Of a DNA stretch of 64,000 nucleotides, positions 17,208-24,734 are shown one piece after another; position 1 is the first letter of the stretch; every line of letters begins with the position of its first letter. The stretch lies in contig NZ_CCAT010000012.1 of the NCBI RefSeq assembly GCF_000612845.1, positions 1 through 64,000 on the forward strand, read 5' to 3'. A program made the translations under genes and the position numbers. This DNA comes from Clostridium ihumii AP5 (GTDB taxonomy: Bacteria > Bacillota > Clostridia > Clostridiales > Clostridiaceae). The notes under the pieces are model-generated. The model saw only the letters and a list, made by a program, of their open reading frames with translations, had not been told where the DNA came from and did not search any database.

Positions 17208-17675
17208 TTAAAGGTATTTACAGAATTGGTCTCTTACTGATTTAACTTCACTTACTATTTCATCAACATCTAAAACCATTTCCATCATTCCGCATTGTTC
17301 ATCATAAACAGCATCATCAAATTCAGCTTTCATTTCTTCTTCAACAACGTGGAAAACTGATAATCCTAATTCAACTCCTGCTAAAGGACCTGCAAAAGTA
17401 GGGTCTCCAGCTGAAACAGTTTCTGCTGATAATCCTGATGCTTCAGCCTCTGCTCCACCTATTACTACTACCATATTTTCTGGTCCGAATTTTTCTGCTA
17501 AATCTTTAACTCTTTGTTGGATCTCCAGATCCATTGCACCTGCAGCTGTTCAGACAAAGCACTCTGTAGATGCAAATACTACTTCTCCTCCTGCTGATTT
17601 AACGCAAGCTTCTAAAGCTGGTCCTGGTATTCCGTCTCTATCACCGATACAAACAACTTTTTTTCCTTGTAACAT
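17208..17675 (-). CDS. grdA: Glycine reductase protein A, selenoprotein GrdA (TGA read as Sec)
   Basis: GrdA carries the carboxymethyl group on selenium between proteins B and C, and is re-reduced by thioredoxin. The start [15 protein letters not shown] is at 17675, preceded by a GAAAGGAAG ribosome site. An in-frame TGA at 17550-17552 (codon 42) lies in [15 protein letters not shown], the defining GrdA motif with Cys and Sec two residues apart. The complete protein is 155 residues, the normal size. Reading only from the internal ATG at 17534 gives a false 108-residue fragment. It lies between grdE and grdB in the operon. Confidence 0.97.
17518..17533 (-). promoter_or_regulatory. Candidate SECIS hairpin of grdA
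   Basis: Sixteen bases after the TGA, the message can fold UGGAUC-UGGA-GAUCCA, a perfect 6-bp stem. The loop shares GGA with the grdB hairpin. Placement and shape fit a bacterial SECIS. Confidence 0.62.
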
Positions 17676-17745
17676 AATTAATCTTCCTTTCGCTTATAGT
17701 ATTTTGGTTATAGTTTTATTTATAAACCTAATTTATTTCTTTTAC

Positions 17746-19032
17746 TTAAAAACCTTTAGCTGTTAAAGTGTTAAATCCAACTTCGCTTGTAGCTCCTGTT
17801 ATAACTTGGATTTCAGCTTCTATACTTCCATCTTCTCTTAAACTTCCCATGTGTCCTCCAGCAATTATATTTGCTGCATCAACATGTCCAATTACTCTAT
17901 CCATTTTAGGAAGTACTATAACTTCATTAGCATTTCCGCCTGTTACAACTGCATCTCCTTTTGGAGTTGAGTCTGCTAATGATTGAGAACATCCATCTTG
18001 TCCTGCATATTCATCAGTTACAAGTACAGTTTTTATTCCTTTTGCAGATATTTTATTACAGTTCATAACTAAATCAGCATCTGGATTACCAAATCCTTCT
18101 TCTGAAATTATTACTGCCTCAGCTCCTAAGAATTCTACTAATTTAGCAGTCATGTTAGAAGATCTTTCTTTGTCTGCAAGATATACGTTTTCATTAGTTA
18201 TTACACAACCAAGGAAGTTTATATCTTTTCCATGTCTTTCATATAAATCTTCTATTATTGGATGATTCATGTGAACATAACTTGGATTTTTATCGCAAGC
18301 TGATACACAGTTACCACTTACTACTGCTCCATCAAATACTTCTGTTGGATAAATAAATGTTGGTATTATTTTCTTAGCATCTACTCCATAAACATAAGTG
18401 TCATGTAATAGTCCTTGAGTTTGTAACATATAAACATATATTACCTTTGGTAATTCTGGATATTGTTTAACTTGTTCTAATAATGGTAATGTTTCGAATG
18501 TTTTAACTTCATCTGGTTCAACATTCATTCCAGCTTTTCCAAGGTATGTAGCTGCTTTAAATCCTATAGTTCTAACAGCTTCCTCATGTTCGTGTTGTTT
18601 TACTCCCTCTTTTGGTTCACATATAATAACTAAGTTATTAGTTTTTGAGAATGGAGTAAATTTAGCTCCCTCTCCACACATATCTACTATACCTTCTTGG
18701 AATCCTACAATTTTACCAGTTGTAACAACTGCAGCTCCTTTTAATACATGTGTTCTGCCTGATCCTACTGTATCAACTTTGTTTACGAAACCTGGGAATA
18801 TACCACCATTGCCCTCAACTTTAACTCTTGGCTCAATTACGTCTTTAACAGGTATTATTCTTACACTTTCACCTGGTCTTGCAATATCAAAATCGATGCT
18901 TGCTATTTTTTCATCCCCACCGATTTCTTTTAGAAGCTCTTCTTTATTAACATAAAGAGTTCCATTTTCAACTTTTGTTTCTGGTCCGAATTGAAGATCT
19001 TTTATCATTATTTTTCCAATCTCTAGACGCAA
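17746..19032 (-). CDS. grdE: Glycine reductase protein B proprotein GrdE
   Basis: GrdE is made as a proprotein and cleaved before a Cys that becomes a pyruvoyl group binding the amino group of glycine. The cleavage motif GNCVSACDK is present, with the Cys at residue 242 if translation starts at the TTG at 19032. That start gives 428 residues, MRLEIGKIMIKDLQFG, and 7-base spacing from AGGAGG. The GTG at 19041 overlaps the ribosome site and is rejected. With GrdB it forms the substrate-specific protein B. It follows trxA after a hairpin and precedes grdA by 70 bases. Confidence 0.95.
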   Translation of the reverse strand: MRLEIGKIMIKDLQFGPETKVENGTLYVNKEELLKEIGGDEKIASIDFDIARPGESVRIIPVKDVIEPRVKVEGNGGIFPGFVNKVDTVGSGRTHVLKGAAVVTTGKIVGFQEGIVDMCGEGAKFTPFSKTNNLVIICEPKEGVKQHEHEEAVRTIGFKAATYLGKAGMNVEPDEVKTFETLPLLEQVKQYPELPKVIYVYMLQTQGLLHDTYVYGVDAKKIIPTFIYPTEVFDGAVVSGNCVSACDKNPSYVHMNHPIIEDLYERHGKDINFLGCVITNENVYLADKERSSNMTAKLVEFLGAEAVIISEEGFGNPDADLVMNCNKISAKGIKTVLVTDEYAGQDGCSQSLADSTPKGDAVVTGGNANEVIVLPKMDRVIGHVDAANIIAGGHMGSLREDGSIEAEIQVITGATSEVGFNTLTAKGF

Positions 19033-19087
19033 AACATTCACCTCCTAAAAATATATAAAGTTTATTAACTTATAGTTTATTATTATT

Positions 19088-19115
19088 AATATAGGCAGCT
19101 TGAGCTGCCTATATT
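19088..19115 (-). other. Intercistronic hairpin trxA/grdE
   Basis: A 13-bp perfect stem (AATATAGGCAGCT / AGCTGCCTATATT) with a two-base loop lies between trxA and grdE. There is no T-run, so it is more likely an RNA processing or stability structure than a full terminator. Confidence 0.65.
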
Positions 19116-19149
19116 ATAAGCAACACATTTAAATTTTTTTATTTATTAA

Positions 19150-19491
19150 TTATAGTGTTTCATAGCAAGCTTTTATGAAGCTTTCTACATCTGCAATATT
19201 AGATATTTTATCTGGAGTTAAAGTATCTACACATTCTCCAGCTTTGTATAATTTCATTGTTGGAAGACCTAAAACTTTTTGTGCTATTGCAAGTCTTCTT
19301 GCTCCACTTATATTTAAGCTAACGAATTTTATTTTATCGCCATATTTAGCTTCTAATTCGTGTACTGATGGCATTAATTGTTTACATATTTCACATTTGT
19401 CTCCCCAAAAATCAACAAATACAGGTTTTTCAGTTTCACCTAAAACATCACTTTCAAATACTTCCTTGTTGTCTTTTCCTATTTCTAACAT
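19150..19491 (-). CDS. trxA: Thioredoxin of the glycine reductase system, active site CEIC
   Basis: A 113-residue thioredoxin that passes electrons from TrxB to glycine reductase protein A. The active site is WGDKCEICKQL instead of the standard WCGPCK. The cis-Pro (GLPTMKLY) is present, so the fold is intact. Thioredoxins of glycine reductase operons are known to depart from CGPC, which may tune redox potential or partner choice. GGGAGGG precedes the ATG. It lies between trxB and grdE. Confidence 0.92.
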   Translation of the reverse strand: MLEIGKDNKEVFESDVLGETEKPVFVDFWGDKCEICKQLMPSVHELEAKYGDKIKFVSLNISGARRLAIAQKVLGLPTMKLYKAGECVDTLTPDKISNIADVESFIKACYETL

Positions 19492-19542
19492 TTTAATACC
19501 CTCCCAAAATGTTTCTTCATATATTTAAAATTAATTTTAATT

Positions 19543-20469
19543 TTACTTATTAGCAATATAGTGTTCAGCTTGAGTTGCTGCTATAGCACCATCTGAAGTT
19601 GCAGTTATAACTTGTCTTAAAGATTTTTTTCTAACATCTCCAGCCGCAAAAACACCTTCTATATTAGTTCTCATATCTTCATCAGTTATGATTTCGCCTC
19701 TATCACTTAATTTTAAGCTAGTTCCTTCAAATACTTTTGTAGTTGGGTTGTATCCAACAAATACAAAGCATCCATCTACTGCTAAATCTGATATCTCATT
19801 AGTTTTAACATTCTTAATTTTCAATCCACCTAGTATTCCATCGTTATCTATTGCTTCCTCAACTACTGAATCCCAAAGTATATCAATTTTATCATTTGCA
19901 AATACTCTTTCTTGTACTGATTTATTTCCTCTAAATTCATCTCTTCTATGAATTACAGTAACTTTTTCAGCAAATTTAGTTAAATATATTGCTTCATCTA
20001 ATGCTGAGTCTCCACCACCTACAACAGCAACATCTAATTCTTCAAAGAAATCAGCGTCACATGTAGCACAGTAAGATACTCCTTTTCCTCTTAACTCTAC
20101 TTCGTTTTTAAATCCTGCAAGTCTTGGGTTAGCACCTGTAGCTATTATAATTGTTCTTGCTTTATACTCACCATTTTTTCCAGTTAAAGTTTTAACTTCA
20201 CCTTCTAATTCAACTTTAACTATTTCATCTTTAACTATTTCAGTTCCAAAGTTTTCAGCTTGTTGTTTCATTCTTGCTATTTGTGGAGCTGTTTCGTCTT
20301 GTATTGATCCTGGATAATTTTCAATTTCTGAAGTTGTAGCAGCTTGGCCTCCAAATTTAGCTCTTTCTAATAGTAATGCACTCATTTTAGCTCTTCCTGC
20401 ATATAATGCTGCACCTAATCCTGCTGGGCCTCCACCTATAATAATGGTATCATAAATTTTATTTTCCAT
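19543..20469 (-). CDS. trxB: Thioredoxin reductase
   Basis: A 308-residue flavoprotein that reduces TrxA with NADPH. It shows the FAD dinucleotide fold (TIIIGGGPAGLGAALYAGRA), the redox pair CATC (YCATCDADFF, about residues 132-138), the NADPH fold (VAVVGGGDSALDEAIYL) and the C-terminal FAD motif GVFAAGDVR. The frame extends to 20496, but GGGAGGGG precedes the ATG at 20469. It is the second gene of the glycine reductase operon, 13 bases after grdX. Confidence 0.95.
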   Translation of the reverse strand: MENKIYDTIIIGGGPAGLGAALYAGRAKMSALLLERAKFGGQAATTSEIENYPGSIQDETAPQIARMKQQAENFGTEIVKDEIVKVELEGEVKTLTGKNGEYKARTIIIATGANPRLAGFKNEVELRGKGVSYCATCDADFFEELDVAVVGGGDSALDEAIYLTKFAEKVTVIHRRDEFRGNKSVQERVFANDKIDILWDSVVEEAIDNDGILGGLKIKNVKTNEISDLAVDGCFVFVGYNPTTKVFEGTSLKLSDRGEIITDEDMRTNIEGVFAAGDVRKKSLRQVITATSDGAIAATQAEHYIANK

Positions 20470-20482
20470 GATTTTCCCCTCC

Positions 20483-20863
20483 CTATTCAATTGCATGATG
20501 TATTAAATCACAATCTATTAATTGAAAATCTTTTAATATTTTATCACTCCATTTTGGAGTATTGAAATCTTTCAAAAATTTTTCTGTAGTATGTATAGAA
20601 TTTTCTATTATATCTAAAGACTGTAAATCTATAGATTTATTTTTTTCTATTGAAACACATATTGTTCTATATGGAGTCTCATTAGGCTTTACACTACTCA
20701 TTAATGGATGCGTTAAAAGTTTATGTCCTATATGTATTTCGTCTCTCACTTTTCTTAATACATCCATAGCATTTCCGTTTTCTAAATATATAACTTCAAA
20801 GTTATTTTTAAAATGTTCATCTGACAATGGATTATTAGTTATTATATATAATGGTTCAATCAC
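20483..20863 (-). CDS. grdX: GrdX, small protein of glycine reductase operons
   Basis: A 126-residue protein (MIEPLYIITNNPLSDEHF) typical of the first gene in glycine reductase operons. Its function is not established; the genomic position is conserved in amino-acid-fermenting Clostridia. It begins with GTG, with AGGAGG 7 bases upstream. The start lies about 20 bases after the riboswitch terminator, so it is the first gene controlled by glycine. Confidence 0.85.
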   Translation of the reverse strand: MIEPLYIITNNPLSDEHFKNNFEVIYLENGNAMDVLRKVRDEIHIGHKLLTHPLMSSVKPNETPYRTICVSIEKNKSIDLQSLDIIENSIHTTEKFLKDFNTPKWSDKILKDFQLIDCDLIHHAIE

Positions 20864-20884
20864 CTAATTACCTCCTAACTAAGC

Positions 20885-20932
20885 ATAAAAAAAGCATACA
20901 CAAAACTATTAATAAAACAATTTTGCCTATGC
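20885..20932 (-). terminator. Riboswitch-controlled intrinsic terminator
   Basis: The stem GCAUA-GGCAAAA / UUUUGUG-UAUGC (one G-G mismatch) is followed by seven U residues, just before the grdX ribosome site. The 5' arm begins at the 3' edge of the second glycine aptamer, so ligand binding can compete with terminator formation. Confidence 0.85.
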
Positions 20933-21110
20933 CCTGTCCTTTTACCTGAGAGTTTTACTCCTTCGGTGCTTGCGCTTTCCAGAGTTATGTCCATCTTCGA
21001 TCCTTTTGCCTGAGAGTTTCAAACATACCTGGCAAGACATGTTTTTGCTTCTTCGGCTATTCTACTATAAAAAGCTTTACATTGCTATTATGTAGAATCA
21101 TCTCTCGAAT
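20928..21110 (-). promoter_or_regulatory. Tandem glycine riboswitch upstream of the grd operon
   Basis: Two aptamers are seen on the minus strand. Aptamer 1 has GCCGAAGAAGCAA, then ACTCTCAGGCAAAAGGA; aptamer 2 has CACCGAAGGAGTAA, then ACTCTCAGGTAAAAGGAC. These are the conserved cores of the glycine (gcvT) riboswitch. The linker GATGGACATAACTCTGG joins them. Placed before a terminator and the glycine reductase genes, it should switch the operon on when glycine is abundant. It is expected for a catabolic operon. Confidence 0.95.
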
Positions 21111-21700
21111 ATTTCATCCATACTATTTTTATTAAATTTTCTAAATCTATTGGAAATTTCAATTACAAGTTAAGTATATATTATTGTTTTTTAAATTTCT
21201 ATAGTTTTTCGAATTTTTTGTATTTGAAATATCTATACTCAATTTTAATATTTCAAATAATTAATATTTTTTGAATTTTCCTGTCGATTTTTGTTTATTT
21301 TTTAGTAAATTTATAATATTCTTTAAATTATACTCTATTTTTTTGAACATTTCTTATTTCTATATTCAATTATATTTATTTTTATACATTTTTTTCTTAT
21401 TTATGTCGTACTAAGAATTTTAAATAATTAAAATATTCATTATTATATACTATTTAAAATTTAAATTTATGATATAAATTGCTTAAATACTGTTTTTTTT
21501 AAATATATTATATGCTTTTATATATAATATACTTTAAGTTCCAATCATTTTTTGTTAATAAGTTATATATAAATTTGTTTTTAATCTAAAAAATCAAACT
21601 TTAAATTTCTTTATATATAGGAATCCAAGTTGAAACTTTAAGTTATTCATGTTTCAGTTGAGAATTTTAATTCTAAGTTTTAATCTATATTTTTTTAAAA
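21111..21700. other. Gene-free AT-rich gap upstream of the glycine riboswitch
   Basis: No coding frame is convincing. The grd promoter should lie just right of 21110 on the minus strand, but I cannot pick a clear -35/-10 pair. Near 21535-21640 there is sequence with GTTCCAATC and GGAATCCAAG ends that may be an eroded relative of the repeats further right. Confidence 0.4.
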
Positions 21701-21902
21701 TTGACAATGGACAATTGACAGTGGACAGTGAAGGTGAAAATTGGATTTCCAATTTCAAAGAATGATCTTTTATTAAATTTGCGAAGCAAATTAGTTGAAA
21801 ACAATATAAAAACGTAGTTTTTATGTATTTCCATTTTAAATATTAGGAATGAAATGAATAATATTAACCCTAACTGTCAATTATCAATTTTCAATTGTCA
21901 AC
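21701..21902. mobile_element. MITE-like element with about 29-bp imperfect terminal inverted repeats
   Basis: The left end reads TTGACAATGGACAATTGACA and on; the right end, reversed, reads TTGACAATTGAAAATTGATA and on. These form imperfect terminal inverted repeats around about 140 bases with no reading frame. TGACAATGGACAATTGACAG-type termini occur widely as miniature elements in bacteria. A fragment of the same element lies at about 45470-45545. Confidence 0.6.
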
Positions 21903-21903
21903 T

Positions 21904-21988
21904 GGTTCCAAATATAAATATAGCAATAAACTGTAAGATTAGTACTATCATTTAAGAAAGACATTACTTTAAATTTGAACTTGGAACC
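21904..21988. repeat. 85-bp repeat bounded by GGTTCCAA / TTGGAACC, copy 1
   Basis: The unit starts GGTTCCAA and ends TTGGAACC, an 8-bp terminal inverted repeat. A clearly related copy in the opposite orientation is at 45371-45460. No coding content. It directly abuts the MITE-like element on its left. Confidence 0.75.
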
Positions 21989-22116
21989 CTATATATTATT
22001 GTATGCTAATTTTTTTTATTTTCTCTTTCCTATATAAAGTTAAATTATTTTTAAAGTTTTATATTAGTCTTTAGTATTTACTGCTTTCTTAACATGTATT
22101 TTGTATAAGAAAAAAA

Positions 22117-22148
22117 GATAATAAAGAAAGTTAACTTTCTTCATTACC
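22117..22148 (-). terminator. Terminator of the degV gene
   Basis: A 14-bp stem (GGTAATGAAGAAAG / CTTTCTTTATTATC, two G-U pairs) followed by TTTTTTT on the minus strand, shortly after the degV stop. Confidence 0.8.
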
Positions 22149-22164
22149 TCTTTATTATATATTA

Positions 22165-23016
22165 CTATTTTTCTATAAAAAATATTGCAAATACATTATC
22201 TCCAGAATGAACACCTACTGCACATCCAGGAGTTCTTTCTAAAATTTCAGCATTGTTATTAATTAATAATTCCTCAGCATTATCATATATGCTTTTATTT
22301 TCTTCTTTAAATCCTGATTCTATAACTATAACAGGTGTGCTACTATCTATTTCATACTTTTCCAAATACTCCATTATAGATCTTTGCACTTTTTTATTTC
22401 CTCTTATTTTTTCTTCTACCACCATTTCTCCGTCTCTGATAGTAAGAATTAATTTTATTCCTAATAAATTTCCTATAGCTCCTGCTGCTTTTGAAAGACG
22501 TCCACCCTTCACAAGATTTGTTAAGGATTGAAAGCAAGTCATGCTTCTCACTTTACTTTTTGCCTTTAATACTTCATTATATATTTCTTCTGCAGGACAA
22601 CCATTTTCTTTAAGTATTGCAGCTTTTAAAACTAAAACACCTAAAGCTCCGCAAACAGCTTCTGAATCTATAACATACACATCATTCGTTTCAATTAAAT
22701 CTTTTGCAATTAATGCAGATTGATATGTTCCACTCATTTTTGAAGACATATGTATAGCTACTATTTTATATCCTTCTTTTAAATATTTATCAAACATTTC
22801 AGTAAATCTGTGAGGCGTTATTTGTCCTGTCTTAGGAAATTCACTACAATTCTCCATTTTTTCCATTAGACTTGAAAAGTTTATTTCAACTCCATCTAAG
22901 TAGCACTGTTCATCTATATTAATTATTTGAGGCATTACTTCTATATCATACTTTTTTATTATATGGTCAGGTATATCACAAGTACTATCAGTTATAATTT
23001 TCACTTTTTCCTTCAT
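22165..23016 (-). CDS. DegV-family fatty-acid-binding protein
   Basis: A 283-residue DegV protein. The N-terminal motif KIITDSTCDIP and the C-terminal fatty-acid pocket segments (VKGGRLSKAAGAIGNLLGIK) are present, as are SSKMSGTYQSA and VIDSEAVCGALG. DegV proteins bind a fatty acid and, in FakB form, present it to the fatty acid kinase FakA for phosphorylation and incorporation into phospholipid. No kinase gene is adjacent, so the FakB role is only likely. AGGAGGG precedes the ATG. It lies 19 bases after trmL and likely shares its transcript. Confidence 0.88.
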   Translation of the reverse strand: MKEKVKIITDSTCDIPDHIIKKYDIEVMPQIINIDEQCYLDGVEINFSSLMEKMENCSEFPKTGQITPHRFTEMFDKYLKEGYKIVAIHMSSKMSGTYQSALIAKDLIETNDVYVIDSEAVCGALGVLVLKAAILKENGCPAEEIYNEVLKAKSKVRSMTCFQSLTNLVKGGRLSKAAGAIGNLLGIKLILTIRDGEMVVEEKIRGNKKVQRSIMEYLEKYEIDSSTPVIVIESGFKEENKSIYDNAEELLINNNAEILERTPGCAVGVHSGDNVFAIFFIEK

Positions 23017-23035
23017 TAAGAATAAACCCTCCTGT

Positions 23036-23503
23036 CTATTTCATCCCTTTAAAATTTATTTGCCTTAATGCTTCGTACGCTATAATTGCTACTGTATTAG
23101 ATAAATTTAAAGACCTAGTTGTAGTTTCAACCATTGGAACTCTTATTAAATTTTCCTTATTTTCTTCTCTTATATAATTAGGCAATCCACTAGATTCTCT
23201 TCCAAACACCAAGAAATCTGCCTCTTTAAATTGAGGTTCAGTATGATTTTTCACTGCTTTAGTTGTGCAAAAATAAAATGTACCATCTTTATACTTATCT
23301 CTTAAATCTTCATATGATTCATGTATTTCTATATCTAATAGTGGCCAATAATCTAATCCTGCTCTTTTTAAGCTTTTTTCATCCAAACTAAATCCTAATG
23401 GTTTTATAAGATGTAGCTTACAATTTGTAAGTACACAAGTTCTACCTATATTTCCTGTGTTTTGAGGAATTTCTGGTTGAAATAGTACTATATTCAAATT
23501 CAT
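23036..23503 (-). CDS. trmL: tRNA (cytidine/uridine-34-2'-O)-methyltransferase
   Basis: A 155-residue SPOUT methyltransferase that methylates the wobble base of leucine tRNAs. Typical motifs are LFQPEIPQNTGNIGRTC at the N-terminus, LDYWPLLDIEIHES in the middle, and the knot motifs FGRESSGLP and RVPMVETTTRSLNLSNTVAI at the end. Length is standard. GGGAGG precedes the ATG. The 333-base gap to its right (23504-23836) shows only AT-rich sequence. Confidence 0.93.
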   Translation of the reverse strand: MNLNIVLFQPEIPQNTGNIGRTCVLTNCKLHLIKPLGFSLDEKSLKRAGLDYWPLLDIEIHESYEDLRDKYKDGTFYFCTTKAVKNHTEPQFKEADFLVFGRESSGLPNYIREENKENLIRVPMVETTTRSLNLSNTVAIIAYEALRQINFKGMK

Positions 23504-23836
23504 ATATTTTCCTCCCTAGTTCATACATACTTTATATTTTACTTAATACTTATTTTCTACTTAACAAAATTTAATTATATCATACAGTTGTTTATAAAAA
23601 TAACTTGAAAATTATAATTCACATAAATTTTAAATTATAATACTTATATTATACGTTATTTTATTATTTTTTTATAGTGTATATTATGACTTTAGTAATA
23701 AACACTACTACAATATAATCACATTATGTCATTTTATATATTTTTTTAAATTATATTATCATTTTTATATACTTGAAATAATAAATAATAAGTTAAATAT
23801 ATCTTATTATTTATTGTTATTTTTTGCTTTCTTAAT

Positions 23837-24658
23837 TTAATATTCTAATATAAATTTATCTATAATTTTTTTTACTCCATCATTATCATTACTATCTGTT
23901 ATGTAATTCGCAATTTTTTTTGTTTCATCAGTAGCATTTTCCATAGCTACACCTAATCCAGCATACTCTATCATTGAAATATCATTTTCATTATCACCAA
24001 TTGCAATGACCTCTGATTTATTTAAGTTGTAATACTCTGTAAGTCTTTTTGCTGCTCTTCCTTTTGAAACATTTTTGTTCATAACTTCAAAGTTATTACT
24101 AAATGAACTCACAACTTCATACATTCCTAATTTTTTTATATCTTCTTTTGCTTTTTTTATTTTATTTATATCATCATCAATAGCTACAGCTTTTAATATA
24201 TCCATCTGATGATTTTCAAATACTTCCTCCCAATTTTCTACTGTTTTTATTTTTATTTTAAATTGTTCTGGAACAACCCTATTTGACTTTTCATAAAACT
24301 TAGATGTATACATCGAATTTCCTGCAAATATACCTTCCGCTGTATAAAAATGTGGTACTAACTCATAATAATTGAATATTTTTAAGAGTTCTCTACAATT
24401 TTCTATCCCTAATATACATTTATAAATTAAATTGTCACCTTCTCTTATATAAGCACCATTTGATGCTATTATTGGCGCTTGTATTTTCAAAAGTTCTCCG
24501 TAATATTTAGCTGAAACGAAAATTCTTCCAGTTGTTATAGCTATTTTAACACCTTTCTCATGTGCTTTTTTTATACTTTCTAAAGTTGCTTTACTTACCT
24601 TTTTTTCATTATTTAATAAAGTTCCATCCATATCTGTGCATATTAATTTATATTTCAT
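23837..24658 (-). CDS. Cof-type HAD-IIB sugar/flavin phosphatase
   Basis: A 273-residue cytosolic hydrolase of the HAD superfamily with a type IIB cap. Motif I is CTDMDGTLLN, motif II ITTGR, and motif IV AIGDNENDISM. These enzymes dephosphorylate sugar phosphates or flavin mononucleotide; the substrate cannot be told from sequence. The frame is open to 24715, but GGAGGTAA precedes the ATG at 24658, and the upstream part would lie in the terminator hairpin of the previous gene. Confidence 0.88.
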   Translation of the reverse strand: MKYKLICTDMDGTLLNNEKKVSKATLESIKKAHEKGVKIAITTGRIFVSAKYYGELLKIQAPIIASNGAYIREGDNLIYKCILGIENCRELLKIFNYYELVPHFYTAEGIFAGNSMYTSKFYEKSNRVVPEQFKIKIKTVENWEEVFENHQMDILKAVAIDDDINKIKKAKEDIKKLGMYEVVSSFSNNFEVMNKNVSKGRAAKRLTEYYNLNKSEVIAIGDNENDISMIEYAGLGVAMENATDETKKIANYITDSNDNDGVKKIIDKFILEY

Positions 24659-24676
24659 ATTTACCTCCAACTTCAC

Positions 24677-24709
24677 AAAAATGGCATTGAAAAATATCAA
24701 TGCCATTTT
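24677..24709 (-). terminator. Terminator of the transglutaminase-domain operon
   Basis: A 13-bp perfect stem (AAAATGGCATTGA / TCAATGCCATTTT) followed by T residues on the minus strand, just after the last gene of the moxR operon. Confidence 0.75.
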
Positions 24710-24734
24710 TAACACTTTTTAATATTTTCTATAA

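Noticed and set aside
17208-17675. Short 108-residue gene instead of full grdA
   Set aside because: The upstream part in the same frame, ending CFV before the TGA, is the conserved N-terminus with a ribosome site at its ATG.
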